Positions 35,909 to 45,063 of a stretch of DNA of 64,000 nt are shown piece after piece. Position 1 is the stretch's first letter, and each line of letters begins with the position of its first letter. The stretch covers positions 186,001 to 250,000 of the forward strand of contig JOAA01000008.1 in assembly GCA_000720375.1 (NCBI GenBank), given 5' to 3'. The notes beneath the pieces are model-generated. The model saw only the letters and a list, made by a program, of their open reading frames with translations. It ran no database searches and was not told the origin of the DNA. Source of the stretch: Rhodococcus rhodnii. Lineage in GTDB: Bacteria > Actinomycetota > Actinomycetes > Mycobacteriales > Pseudonocardiaceae. The position numbers and the translations under genes were made by a program.

Positions 35909-37414
35909 TCAGGCGTTGGAGCGTTCCAGGACCAGTTCCTGCACGCGCTTGGCGTTGGCCTGGCCCTTGGTCGCGCGCATCACGTCACCGACGATCTTGC
36001 CCGCTGCCTGGACCTTGCCGCTGCGGATCTTGTCGAGGATGTCCGGGTTGTTGGCCAGTGCCTCGTCGACCGCGGCGATCAGCGCCGAGTCGTCCGAAAC
36101 GACCTTGAGGCCACGCTTTTCCACGACCTCGGCCGGCTCGCCCTCGCCCGCGAGCACGCCCTCGACCACCGAGCGGGCCAGCTTGTTGGTCAGCGTGCCG
36201 TCGCCGACCATCTTGATCACCTCGGCGACCTGCTTCGGCGTGATCGGCAGGTCCGCCAGCTCGACGCCGCGGGTGTTGGCTTCCTGCGCCAGCTGGCTGA
36301 CCCACCACGCGCGGGCCTCGGCCGGGGACGCACCCGCGTCCACCGTCGCCGCGATCACGTCGACCGCGCCCACGTTCAGCAAGTCACGCAGCTCAAGATC
36401 CGAGAGGTTCCACTCCCGCTGGATCCGCTTGCGCCGCACCCACGGCATCTCCGGCAGCGTCTCGCGCAGCTGCGAGACCCACTCCCGCGACGGGGCGATC
36501 GGCACCAGGTCGGGCTCCGGGAAGTACCGGTAGTCCTCGGAAGTCTCCTTGGCTCGGCCCGGGGACGTGCTGCCGGAAGACTCGTCGAAGTGCCGGGTCT
36601 CCTGGCGGATCTTGCCGCCCTCCTGGAGCACCGCGGCCTGCCGGGTCATCTCGTAGCGCACGGCCCGTTCGACCGACCGCAGCGAGTTGACGTTCTTGGT
36701 CTCCGTGCGCGTACCGAACTCGGTGGCCCCGCGAGCCATCAGGGACACGTTGGCGTCACAGCGAAGCGAGCCCTGATCCATCCGGACGTCCGAAACACCC
36801 AAGGCACGCAGCAGATCCCGCAGCGCGGTCACGTACGCACGAGCCACTTCCGGTGCACGCGAACCGGTTCCGGTGATCGGCTTGGTGACGATCTCGATCA
36901 GCGGCACGCCCGCACGGTTGTAGTCCAGCAGCGAGTGCTCCGCGCCGTGGATACGGCCGGTCGCGCCACCCACGTGCAGCGACTTGCCGGTGTCCTCTTC
37001 CATGTGCGCGCGCTCGATGTCAACGCGCACAACGGTTCCGTCTTCCAGCTCGACGTCCAGCCAGCCGTTGAAGGCGATCGGCTCGTCGTACTGCGAGGTC
37101 TGGAAGTTCTTCGGCATGTCCGGGTAGAAGTAGTTCTTCCGCGCGAACCGGCACCACTCGGCGATCTCGCAGTTGAGCGCGAGGCCGATGCGGATCGCCG
37201 ATTCCACCGCGGTCTCGTTCACCACGGGCAGCGCGCCGGGCAGACCAAGGCACGTCGGGCAGACCTGGGTGTTCGGCTCGGCGCCGAAGGCGACCGGGCA
37301 GCCGCAGAACATCTTGGTGTGCGTGGACAGCTCGACGTGCACCTCGAGCCCGAGCACCGGGTCGAACTTCGCGATGACCTCGTCGTAGTCCATCAGCTCG
37401 GCAGCAGCCGTCAC
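35909..37414 (-). CDS. gatB: Aspartyl/glutamyl-tRNA amidotransferase subunit B
   Basis: 501 residues. Binds and activates Glu-tRNA(Gln)/Asp-tRNA(Asn) by phosphorylation and receives ammonia from GatA. N-terminal cradle: [15 protein letters not shown], zinc Cys pairs in [10 protein letters not shown] and [19 protein letters not shown] and [14 protein letters not shown]-terminal helical/YqeY tail with [14 protein letters not shown]. The GTG start overlaps the upstream small gene by GTGA. Last gene of the gatC-gatA-x-gatB operon. Confidence 0.97.
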   Translation of the reverse strand: MTAAAELMDYDEVIAKFDPVLGLEVHVELSTHTKMFCGCPVAFGAEPNTQVCPTCLGLPGALPVVNETAVESAIRIGLALNCEIAEWCRFARKNYFYPDMPKNFQTSQYDEPIAFNGWLDVELEDGTVVRVDIERAHMEEDTGKSLHVGGATGRIHGAEHSLLDYNRAGVPLIEIVTKPITGTGSRAPEVARAYVTALRDLLRALGVSDVRMDQGSLRCDANVSLMARGATEFGTRTETKNVNSLRSVERAVRYEMTRQAAVLQEGGKIRQETRHFDESSGSTSPGRAKETSEDYRYFPEPDLVPIAPSREWVSQLRETLPEMPWVRRKRIQREWNLSDLELRDLLNVGAVDVIAATVDAGASPAEARAWWVSQLAQEANTRGVELADLPITPKQVAEVIKMVGDGTLTNKLARSVVEGVLAGEGEPAEVVEKRGLKVVSDDSALIAAVDEALANNPDILDKIRSGKVQAAGKIVGDVMRATKGQANAKRVQELVLERSNA

Positions 37415-37608
37415 TTCAGCTCGTCCTTACGAATAGAGCGGATGGTCAGCAGCACACCCGTGACCGCGACGAGGATGCTGGCGGATGCGTTGACGAGCAG
37501 CAGCTTGTCCTTGTCCTTGCGGGCGTTGCGGAAACCCTGGACCGCGCTGACCGCGCCGAAGACCGAACCGACAAGGCCGAGCAGGCCGCGAGCCTTCTTG
37601 AAGTTCAC
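37411..37608 (-). CDS. Small two-helix membrane protein embedded between gatA and gatB
   Basis: 65 residues, [14 protein letters not shown] at the start, hydrophobic segments about 8-24 and 38-58 ([19 protein letters not shown]) joined by a charged loop [10 protein letters not shown]-terminal RKDELK. It overlaps gatA upstream and gatB downstream by four bases (GTGA) on each side, so it is certainly translated as part of the operon. I do not recognise it. In mycobacteria this interval holds a different gene (pfkA). A structural or anchoring role for GatCAB is speculation. Confidence 0.8.
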   Translation of the reverse strand: MNFKKARGLLGLVGSVFGAVSAVQGFRNARKDKDKLLLVNASASILVAVTGVLLTIRSIRKDELK

Positions 37609-39122
37609 CGTGCCACCTCCAGTTCCGGCACCCGGTTGGTCAGCGGGCCGCCGTCAGCTTCGTTGCGTGCCACTTCGTAAGCCGCGGCCACCTTGTACAT
37701 CCTGGTCTCCTGCAGGGCAGGCGCCATGATCTGCAGGCCGACCGGCAGACCGTCGGTCCCCGACAGCTTGCTCGGCACGCTCATAGCAGGATGCCCGGCA
37801 AGGCTCGCCGGAATCGTGCACAGGTCGGCGAGGTACATGGCCATCGGATTGTCGGTGCGCTCGCCGATCGGGAACGCGGTGGTCGGCGTCGCGGGCGAGA
37901 CCAGCACGTCGACCTTCTCGTACACGGCTTCGAAGTCCCGCTTGATCAGCGTGCGGACCTTCTGCGCCGAGCCGTAGTAGGCGTCGTAGTAACCCGACGA
38001 GAGCGCGTACGTGCCGATCATGATGCGGCGCTTCACCTCGGGGCCGAAGCCCGCCTCGCGGGTCAGCGACATGACCTCTTCGGCGCTGCGCTCACCGTTG
38101 TCGCCCACGCGGATGCCGTAGCGCATCGCGTCGAAGCGGGCCAGGTTGGACGAGCACTCGCTCGGCGCGATGAGGTAGTACGCCGACAGCGCGTACTTGA
38201 AGTGCGGGCACGAGACCTCGACGATCTCCGCGCCCAGCGCACGCAACTGCTCGACGGCCTCGTTGAACGACACCATCACGCCGGGCTCGTAGCCGTCGCC
38301 GGAGAACTCCTTGACGACACCGATCTTCAGGCCACGCAAGTCGCCGATCGAGCCTTCACGCACTGCCTGCACGACCGCAGGCGCCGCTGCGTTGATGGAG
38401 GTCGCGTCCAAAGCGTCGTGACCGCCGATCACCTCGTGCAGCAACGCCGCGTCCATGACCGTCCGCGCGCACGGACCGGCTTGGTCGAGCGACGACGAGA
38501 ACGCCACAAGGCCGTAGCGGGAAACGCCGCCATAGGTCGGCTTCACACCAACCGTGCCGGTCACCGCAGCGGGCTGACGGATCGAGCCACCGGTGTCGGT
38601 ACCGATCGCGAGCGGAGCCTCGAACGCCGCGAGCGCGGCCGCCGAGCCGCCGCCGGAGCCGCCGGGAACGCGGTTGAGGTCCCACGGGTTGTGCGTCGGG
38701 CCGTACGCGGAGTTCTCGGTGGACGAGCCCATCGCGAACTCGTCCATGTTGGTCTTGCCGAGGATCACGATGCCGGCTTCCAGCATCTTCGTCGTGATCG
38801 TCGCGTCGTACGGCGGCTCCCAGCCCTCAAGGATCTTGGAGCCGACAGTCGTCGGCGCGCCCTGCATCGTGACGACGTCCTTGAGCGCCAGCGGCACACC
38901 GGCCAGCGGCGACGCGGGCTTGTTGCCCGCCGCGACATCCTCGTCCACCGCGCGCGCCTGAGCCAGCGCGCTCTCGGTGCTGACGTGCAGGAACGCGTGC
39001 ACGGCCGGGTCGACGTCGGCGATCCGGTCCAGGTGGGCCTGCGCGACCTCGACCGCCGACACCTCCTTGGCCTGGATCTTCGCGGCCAGCTCGGCCGCGG
39101 TCAGCCGGGTGAGTTCACTCAC
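37605..39122 (-). CDS. gatA: Aspartyl/glutamyl-tRNA amidotransferase subunit A
   Basis: 505 residues. Hydrolyses glutamine and passes ammonia to GatB. The amidase Ser-cisSer-Lys triad is visible: Lys81 ([11 protein letters not shown]), cis-Ser156 ([12 protein letters not shown]) and nucleophile Ser180 ([12 protein letters not shown]). The spacing equals that of known GatA proteins. The GTG start overlaps the gatC stop by GTGA. Operon gatC-gatA-small protein-gatB. Confidence 0.98.
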   Translation of the reverse strand: MSELTRLTAAELAAKIQAKEVSAVEVAQAHLDRIADVDPAVHAFLHVSTESALAQARAVDEDVAAGNKPASPLAGVPLALKDVVTMQGAPTTVGSKILEGWEPPYDATITTKMLEAGIVILGKTNMDEFAMGSSTENSAYGPTHNPWDLNRVPGGSGGGSAAALAAFEAPLAIGTDTGGSIRQPAAVTGTVGVKPTYGGVSRYGLVAFSSSLDQAGPCARTVMDAALLHEVIGGHDALDATSINAAAPAVVQAVREGSIGDLRGLKIGVVKEFSGDGYEPGVMVSFNEAVEQLRALGAEIVEVSCPHFKYALSAYYLIAPSECSSNLARFDAMRYGIRVGDNGERSAEEVMSLTREAGFGPEVKRRIMIGTYALSSGYYDAYYGSAQKVRTLIKRDFEAVYEKVDVLVSPATPTTAFPIGERTDNPMAMYLADLCTIPASLAGHPAMSVPSKLSGTDGLPVGLQIMAPALQETRMYKVAAAYEVARNEADGGPLTNRVPELEVAR

Positions 39123-39451
39123 TGTTCTGCCCTGCCGATGCTCGAACCCGCGAGCGGTTCATCGTCCAGGATGCGGGGCACGCGGAACCGTCCGTCCTCA
39201 GCGGCAGGGGCGCCGGACAGCGCCTGCTGCTGAGTGAGTCCCGGGCGGACGACGTCGTCCCGGAAGACGTTGGTCAGCGGCACGGCGTGCGAGGTCGGCG
39301 GCACATCGTCGGCTGCGACCTCGGTCACCTGCGCGACCGACTGCAGGATGATGTCCAGCTGGCCTGCGAACTTGTCCAGCTCTTGCTCGGTCACCGCGAG
39401 CCGGGCCAGCCGGGCGAGATGCGCGACCTCGTCGCGGGAGATGGTTGGCAC
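39119..39451 (-). CDS. gatC: Aspartyl/glutamyl-tRNA amidotransferase subunit C
   Basis: 110 residues from GTG ([17 protein letters not shown]). Wraps around GatA-GatB and stabilises the complex. Conserved N-terminal helix ([19 protein letters not shown]) and C-terminal [20 protein letters not shown] with [10 protein letters not shown]. The long open frame upstream of this start lacks family similarity and was not used. Divergent from the ACT protein. Confidence 0.96.
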   Translation of the reverse strand: MPTISRDEVAHLARLARLAVTEQELDKFAGQLDIILQSVAQVTEVAADDVPPTSHAVPLTNVFRDDVVRPGLTQQQALSGAPAAEDGRFRVPRILDDEPLAGSSIGRAEQ

Positions 39452-39667
39452 TCCACGAACCCCCGGGGGATTACATTTCATTCTGGGACCTGGTGAGTCT
39501 ATGGCGAGGGTTGGCCGGGGCCCGAACGGGTTATCCGACGTGGCGCTGTTCGTAACCCACTGGACCCGGACGCCTGCTCCTTGCGGCATGCGCCCATCTG
39601 CGACAATCGGCGCCCGGCAGCAGGTGCGGACGGCAAGGTTCCGCGCACGACGCAGGAGGCGTTCGCC

Positions 39668-40321
39668 TTGTCCTTCCTGATCCGGGTGCAACTCCCGGAC
39701 AGCCCGGGAACACTGGGCGCGGTGGCGTCCGCGCTCGGCCGGATCGGCGCCGACATCCTCAGCGTCGACGTGGTCGAGCGGGGTGCGGGCGTAGCCGTGG
39801 ACGACCTGGTCGTCGAGCTGCCGTCGGGTCGTCTGCCGGACATGCTGATCACCGCGGCGGAGTCGGTCGAAGGCGTGGAAGTGGACGCGGTCCGGCCGTA
39901 CGCGGGTGTCCTGGACACGCACCGCGAGCTGGAACTGGTCGAGGAAGTGGCGGCCGAGCCGAAAGACGGCCTGATCACGTTCACCGAAGGCGTCCCGAAG
40001 ATCATCCGGGCCGGGTGGGCCGTGGTGATCCAGCACGACGCGAGCGGCACTCAGCCGTTGGCCGCGAGTCCGGCGGCGCCGGAGATCCTCACCATCGACC
40101 TGCCGTTCATGCCGCTGGCGAAGGCGACCGTGCTGGACGGCGAGGAGCCGTGGGTCCCGGAAACCTGGCGAGAATTGGGCACGGAGCTGGCCGCGACACC
40201 GCTGGGCAAGCCGGACCGGGTGCTACTGGTCGGCCGTCCTGGCGGGCCGATGTTCCGCGCCGCCGAGGTCGCCAGGCTGGCGCACCTGGCCGGGATCATC
40301 GCGGTCGTGCTGGACGGCTAG
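39668..40321 (+). CDS. ACT-domain protein (Rv3013-like)
   Basis: 217 residues. I chose the TTG start ([18 protein letters not shown]) because AGGAGG lies about nine bases upstream. ACT domain 1 spans about 1-75 ([20 protein letters not shown]); a linker region follows and a C-terminal half with [16 protein letters not shown] and [15 protein letters not shown]. It lies between gatC and ligA in mycobacteria as well. Probably binds an amino acid; role unknown. The last 99 nt are antisense to the end of the GT87-like gene. Confidence 0.85.
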   Translation: MSFLIRVQLPDSPGTLGAVASALGRIGADILSVDVVERGAGVAVDDLVVELPSGRLPDMLITAAESVEGVEVDAVRPYAGVLDTHRELELVEEVAAEPKDGLITFTEGVPKIIRAGWAVVIQHDASGTQPLAASPAAPEILTIDLPFMPLAKATVLDGEEPWVPETWRELGTELAATPLGKPDRVLLVGRPGGPMFRAAEVARLAHLAGIIAVVLDG

Positions 40322-41389
40322 CGCGTACCAGTAGGTCAGCAGAACGAAGCAGTAGAACGACTGCCCGACGTGGTCGACGAAGCTGTCGCCCTGCCAGAAC
40401 GCGATGTTCCACTCCACGCCGATGAGCGGCAACGTGATCAGTAACGCGGCCGTAGCGAACTGGCGGTGTCGCAACACGACGAACACACCTGGGAAACAGA
40501 GCACCAGGTAGTTGTGCCAAGCGACCGGGGACAGCAGCAGCGTGGCGGCCGTCACAGCCCACAGCGCCATGTCCGGATCGTGCCGGACTTTCCGAAGCGT
40601 GTAGATCAGCAGCGCGCCACCGACGAGGAACCCGATCCACGCGGGCCCGCCGAGCCTTGCGACGAAACTGGGCAGCGATGCGTTGTCGCTGAACGTGCTG
40701 AGCTGCTCGTTTTTGAGAACTTCCAGCCACCGCAGGAACGTCTGCAAGCCCGTGGCGGCCACGCCGATGAGCGTTCCCGCCGCGCCGGCGAGGACGCCCG
40801 CTTGGAACGTCTTCCACTGCCGTTGTACGACGGGCAGCAGCAGGATCGGTATCAGCGTCGGCTTGATCGCGATCACGATGCCAAGCGCGATGCCCGCGCC
40901 GACATGCCTGCCGCGCTTCTGCAGAACCCAGGCGACGGCCAGTCCCGCGACCAGAACGCCGTAGACCTGACCAAGCGCGACCGTGCCCATCAACGGCGAT
41001 GAGACAAGGAAGGCGGCCAGGACAATCCACTTTGTCCAGATCGGGATCCGCAGTTCCCGCGCCACGATCCAACCGGCGGCAAGCACGAGAAGGGCCGTGA
41101 TCACGCTGAACACCCGGTACGCGGTCAGCGTGTCGGTGAGCCCCAAGGGCGCGAGGAGAACGGACCAGAACGGCGGGTTGAGGTTGGCGACCCAGGCACC
41201 GGTGTCGTAGATCGACTCGCCCCGCAGCAACGCGACGGCTGAGCGGTGGAACGTGTCGAAGTCCGTGTGCGCACCCATGTAGTCGGTCAGCACGCGTTCG
41301 AGGTTGGAGCTCTCGTGGGTGAACAGCAGCCACAGCGTGACACCGACTGCCGCCGCTGCGCCGAGCCATGCCCCGATCCGCCCCACCAC
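40223..41389 (-). CDS. Polytopic glycosyltransferase, GT87/DUF2029 type
   Basis: 388 residues with about ten hydrophobic segments. The opening helix (AWLGAAAAVGVTLWLLF) is followed by the extracytoplasmic TDFDTFHRSA and YDTGAWVANLNPPFWSVLL, typical of GT-C mannosyltransferases (GT87) that use polyprenyl-phospho-sugars; HVGAGIALGIVIAIKPTLIP follows. The last about 33 residues ([17 protein letters not shown] on) are polar and lie antisense to the ACT gene, so the original stop was probably lost. Likely acts in cell-wall glycan (arabinomannan-type) assembly. Confidence 0.85.
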   Translation of the reverse strand: MVGRIGAWLGAAAAVGVTLWLLFTHESSNLERVLTDYMGAHTDFDTFHRSAVALLRGESIYDTGAWVANLNPPFWSVLLAPLGLTDTLTAYRVFSVITALLVLAAGWIVARELRIPIWTKWIVLAAFLVSSPLMGTVALGQVYGVLVAGLAVAWVLQKRGRHVGAGIALGIVIAIKPTLIPILLLPVVQRQWKTFQAGVLAGAAGTLIGVAATGLQTFLRWLEVLKNEQLSTFSDNASLPSFVARLGGPAWIGFLVGGALLIYTLRKVRHDPDMALWAVTAATLLLSPVAWHNYLVLCFPGVFVVLRHRQFATAALLITLPLIGVEWNIAFWQGDSFVDHVGQSFYCFVLLTYWYALAVQHDRDDPGQVRQPGDLGGAEHRPARTADQ

Positions 41390-41498
41390 TCGTGCAGGCT
41401 AACCGGTGTTGGATTTCCCGGGTGAAATAGGTGCTGTTCCTATCGTTTCCGGGACAGCGGCGAAGTTAGCCTTCCGGATTGTGCGAGAAGAGACCGCG

Positions 41499-42173
41499 GT
41501 GAATGTCGGGCCGTCCTGCATCTCGATGACCTACGAATCCTTCGGCGACCCGGCCGATCCCCCGGTGCTGCTGATCATGGGCGGCAACGCGCAGATGATC
41601 CACTGGCCGGCGGGCTTCTGCTCGGAGCTGATCGCCCGAGGCCTGCACGTGATCCGTTTCGACAACCGCGACGCGGGCCGCTCAACGCATTTCCGCGACG
41701 CAGCCGAGCCTGATTTCCTGGCGGCGTACGCAGGCGATTTCTCGTCGGTGTCCTACACCCTGGCCGACATGGCCGACGACACCGTGGGCCTGCTCGACGT
41801 GCTGGGAATCGGCAGCGCGCACCTCGTCGGGCAGTCGATGGGCGGAATGATCGCCCAGGCGATCGCGATCGAGCACCCGGCTCGGGTGCGTTCGCTGACG
41901 TCGATCTCGTCGAACACCGGAGACCCAACGGTCGGACAGGTGCCGGCGTACGGCGATCGGACGGAGAAGCTTCGGCAGCTGCGGGTTCCGACGCTGGTGA
42001 TGCACGGCGCCGCAGATCCCTCGATCGAAGGTGGCCGCGCCACGGCGGCCGCGATCCCGGATTCGAAGCTGGTGATCTTCGAAGGCATGGGGCACAACCT
42101 GCCGCGCGAACTGTGGTCCACGATCGCCGGGCACATCGCCGAACTGGTCCACAGCGCGGAGAAACCCACCTGA
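41499..42173 (+). CDS. Alpha/beta hydrolase
   Basis: About 224 residues from GTG (VNVGPSCISMTYESFG) with GAAGAGA upstream; a GTG at 41481 is the alternative. VLLIMGGNAQMIHWP, FDNRDAGRSTHF, nucleophile elbow LVGQSMGGMIAQAIA, acid region VMHGAADPSIEG and catalytic His in FEGMGHNLP. Typical of small esterase/lactonase-like hydrolases (FDNRDxGxS group). Convergent with the DUF4231 gene. Confidence 0.9.
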   Translation: MNVGPSCISMTYESFGDPADPPVLLIMGGNAQMIHWPAGFCSELIARGLHVIRFDNRDAGRSTHFRDAAEPDFLAAYAGDFSSVSYTLADMADDTVGLLDVLGIGSAHLVGQSMGGMIAQAIAIEHPARVRSLTSISSNTGDPTVGQVPAYGDRTEKLRQLRVPTLVMHGAADPSIEGGRATAAAIPDSKLVIFEGMGHNLPRELWSTIAGHIAELVHSAEKPT

Positions 42174-42214
42174 GCCCAGACCACCGCGCGGGCCGACAAC
42201 TCCGCTACGGCGCG

Positions 42215-43126
42215 TCAAGCTTCCTTCAGGCGCGCCCGGCCCGTTCTGCCCGCGCTCCACATGGTGTGCTCTCGGGAGATCGTTCCCTCTGCCTCGTCGA
42301 CAAAGGCGGCCCATTGCGCGCTGTCCATGTCCTTGTCGACAAGGGACAGTACGTGCCGTATCTCCCGGGCCGTCAGGTTGTACGACACCGCTTCGTTTTG
42401 GAGCTGTTTGGCTTGGAGCCATGCGGTTATCCCCGCCACCGCGGCGCTGACGACTCCCAACAAGTCGATTGACGTCAGACCGGATGCCTTGAGAGCTCCC
42501 GCGGCAACGCCGACCAATTCGCCGGCGAGCGCGATCGTGCGCCAAATTCGTGCTTGCCGGTCTCGCGCGGCGGCAGTCTTGGAATACCAGTCGATTTGTT
42601 CCATCAGCCGGCCAACGCGATAAGTCTCGATACGCTGGGCTTTGTCCGCGGCCCGGCAGCGCTCCATGGCCTCGTTGACGTCGTCACCACTGGAAACGTC
42701 GACAATCCGCAAGTCCCGGCCGAGTTCCCGCAACCGCTGGACGAACAGTTTGCGAGCCTCGGCGGCGGGCATGGACTCCGGGAAGGGATCTCCGCAGACG
42801 GCATATCGCCAGGCGAGCGTCTTGCATGATTCCGCCGCCGTCCGGCATTCGTACCAGCGGTTCTCGTCTTGCTGTTGTTCGATGTAGAAACGCACGATGA
42901 GGGACGCGAGGAAGGCCATTGCCGCGACGACGCCTGCCCAGTCGACACCCTTGTCGTCGATTTTCAATGTCACGGCTCCGCTGGCCGCGGCGACGAAGAG
43001 CAGGATGAGGCTGAGGCGTAACTGGCCGAAGTAACGGCGTTTCACCCGGATAGAGCTGGCGTCCGCGTCCTTGAAGAAAGGCGGTAGTTGATGCCAGGTG
43101 AAGAGAGGGCTCATCGGCTCTGTCAT
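42215..43126 (-). CDS. DUF4231/SLATT-like membrane protein
   Basis: 303 residues. Two helical hairpins: about 36-54 and 62-82 (LSLILLFVAAASGAVTLKI, GVVAAMAFLASLIVRFYI), then a soluble helical stretch of about 110 residues with RWYECRTAAESCKTLAWRYA, and a second hydrophobic pair (about 195-235, IALAGELVGVAAG and LLGVVSAAVAGITAWLQ). The RWY...RxxAExxKxxxW pattern resembles DUF4231/SLATT proteins, membrane effectors found in conflict systems. No nucleotide-cyclase or nuclease partner is adjacent. Family assignment is by pattern. Confidence 0.7.
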   Translation of the reverse strand: MTEPMSPLFTWHQLPPFFKDADASSIRVKRRYFGQLRLSLILLFVAAASGAVTLKIDDKGVDWAGVVAAMAFLASLIVRFYIEQQQDENRWYECRTAAESCKTLAWRYAVCGDPFPESMPAAEARKLFVQRLRELGRDLRIVDVSSGDDVNEAMERCRAADKAQRIETYRVGRLMEQIDWYSKTAAARDRQARIWRTIALAGELVGVAAGALKASGLTSIDLLGVVSAAVAGITAWLQAKQLQNEAVSYNLTAREIRHVLSLVDKDMDSAQWAAFVDEAEGTISREHTMWSAGRTGRARLKEA

Positions 43127-43262
43127 GGTGGCGCCTTGCTCCGGCTCTCGTCAGTTCTGTTCGATGATGTCGGACAAGAACATAGCGGGTTGACTCGCTT
43201 TCGACGCTGGTCCACCAGTGCGCCCTTTGTTGGTGTTGATCGACGAGACGTACGCTCCGTCC

Positions 43263-43811
43263 GTGACGGAAAAGCACGGCGCCTGGAAGGTCTTCGGCGA
43301 GCGCACGATCTACGACAACAGGTGGGTACGGCTAGGGCTTGTGGACGTGGAGGCACCCAACGGTGAACGCTGGGACTACCACGTGGTCAGTCTGGACCGG
43401 ATCGCCATCGCGTTGATCGTCGACGATCAGGACCGGGCTCTGATGTTGTGGCGCTACCGGTTTCCCACCGATCAGTGGGGCTACGAACTGCTGGGCGGCC
43501 TGGTCGAGCACGGCGAGGAACCCGCCGTCACGGCTTCGCGTGAGGCGGTCGAGGAAAGCGGCTGGCGGCCAGTGGGCGAGCCCGAGCACCTGCTCAGCTT
43601 CGAACCGCTGCCCGGACAGGTCAGGGCTCCTGTGGACGTGTATCTGTGGCGCGAAGCCGAGCAGGTCGGCGAGCCGACGGAGACCGAGGAGGTCGGCCGG
43701 GTCGAGTGGGTACCGCTGAGTCGTGTGCCTAAGTTGGCGCGACAGCGGAAGATTCTCGGAGCAGGGGCGCTCGTACCCCTCATGTATTACATCGCGTCCC
43801 GCGACGTGTGA
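43263..43811 (+). CDS. Nudix hydrolase
   Basis: About 182 residues from GTG (VTEKHGAWKVFGER); an upstream start at 43218 is possible. The Nudix box is GGLVEHGEEPAVTASREAVEE then SGW, matching GX5EX7REUXEEXGU. The N-terminal RTIYDNRWVRLGLVDVEAP and DYHVVSLDRIAIALIVDDQ resemble ADP-ribose pyrophosphatase-type members. It hydrolyses a nucleoside diphosphate derivative, identity open. Convergent with the acyl-CoA dehydrogenase gene. Confidence 0.9.
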   Translation: MTEKHGAWKVFGERTIYDNRWVRLGLVDVEAPNGERWDYHVVSLDRIAIALIVDDQDRALMLWRYRFPTDQWGYELLGGLVEHGEEPAVTASREAVEESGWRPVGEPEHLLSFEPLPGQVRAPVDVYLWREAEQVGEPTETEEVGRVEWVPLSRVPKLARQRKILGAGALVPLMYYIASRDV

Positions 43812-43850
43812 GGGGCCGGGCGTCCACGAAATCGTCTTCGCTGCGGCCAC

Positions 43851-45062
43851 TCAGCCGATGTGCTTGGCGAGCTCCCGGCGGGCGAGGGAGCGCTTGTGCA
43901 CCTCGTCCGGGCCATCGGCGAGCCGCAAAGTCCGGGCATGAGCCCAAAGTCCGGCCAAAGGCGTGTCCTGGCTGACGCCGCCGGCACCATGCGCCTGGAT
44001 CGCCTTGTCCAGGATCCACTCGACCTGAATCGGCGTGGCGATCTTGATCGACTGGATCTCGGTGTGCGCGCCCTGGTTGCCCACAGTGTCCATCAGCCAC
44101 GCGGTTTTCAGCACGAGCAAGCGCAACTGCTCGACCCGGACCCGCGACTCGGCGATCCAGTCCTGCACGACGCCTTGCTGTGCAATGGGTTTGCCGAAGG
44201 CTGAGCGGGACACGGTCCGCTTGCACATCAACTCGATCGCACGCTCCGCCATGCCGATCAGGCGCATGCAGTGGTGGATCCGGCCGGGGCCCAACCGGGC
44301 CTGCGCGATCGCGAAACCGCTGCCTTCCTCACCGATCAGGTTCTCGGCCGGCACGCGCACGTCGTTGAACTCGATTTCGGCGTGGCCGCCGTGGTCTCCG
44401 TCGGTGTAGCCGAAGACGTGCATCCCTCGCTTGATCGTCATCCCTGGCGTGTCACGCGGGACGAGGATCATGCTCTGCTGCCGGTGCGGCTCGCCTTCCG
44501 GATCCGTCTTGCCCATCACGATGAAGATCTGGCAACGCGGGTTCATCGCTCCCGAGATGAACCACTTCCTGCCGTTGATCACGTAGTCGCTGCCGTCACG
44601 GACGATCCTGGTCGCGATGTTGCGCGCGTCCGACGATGCCACGTCCGGCTCCGTCATCGCGAACGCCGAGCGGATCTCGCCTTCCAGCAACGGGTTGAGC
44701 CACTGCTTCTGCTGCTGCTCGTTGCCGAACATCGACAGCACTTCCATGTTGCCGGTGTCCGGGGCCGCGCAGTTCAGTGCTGTCGGAGCGATCCGCGGGC
44801 TGCGGCCGGTGATCTCCGCCAGCGGCGCGTACTGCAGGTTTGTCAGGCCTGCGCCGTGCTCTCCTGGCAGGAAGAAGTTCCACAGGCCACGCTTGCGCGC
44901 TTCGGCCTTCAACTCTTCCACGATCGGCGGGATGGTCCAGGGATCCTGCGCCGAGTCCAGCTGCGAGTCGAACACCGGCTCGGCCGGATAGACGAACTCG
45001 TCCATGAACGCGTTGAGCCGCTCGCGAAGTTCCTCGGTGCGGGCGTCGTAGCCGAAATCCAT
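43851..45062 (-). CDS. Acyl-CoA dehydrogenase of the ACAD10/11-like group
   Basis: 404 residues from MDFGYDARTEELRERL. FAD-binding motifs: AFAMTEPDVASSDARN, YVINGRKWFISGA, then SAFGKPIAQQGVVQDWIAES and, near the end, RTLRLADGPDEVH, a motif characteristic of ACAD10/11-type and bacterial LvaC-like members rather than the classical Glu376 YEGT motif. The upstream APH-like kinase gene ends 1 nt before this start. In ACAD11 and the levulinate pathway such a kinase and dehydrogenase jointly remove the hydroxyl of a 3/4-hydroxyacyl-CoA through a phospho-intermediate. A similar role is likely here. Confidence 0.9.
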   Translation of the reverse strand: MDFGYDARTEELRERLNAFMDEFVYPAEPVFDSQLDSAQDPWTIPPIVEELKAEARKRGLWNFFLPGEHGAGLTNLQYAPLAEITGRSPRIAPTALNCAAPDTGNMEVLSMFGNEQQQKQWLNPLLEGEIRSAFAMTEPDVASSDARNIATRIVRDGSDYVINGRKWFISGAMNPRCQIFIVMGKTDPEGEPHRQQSMILVPRDTPGMTIKRGMHVFGYTDGDHGGHAEIEFNDVRVPAENLIGEEGSGFAIAQARLGPGRIHHCMRLIGMAERAIELMCKRTVSRSAFGKPIAQQGVVQDWIAESRVRVEQLRLLVLKTAWLMDTVGNQGAHTEIQSIKIATPIQVEWILDKAIQAHGAGGVSQDTPLAGLWAHARTLRLADGPDEVHKRSLARRELAKHIG

Positions 45063-45063
45063 C

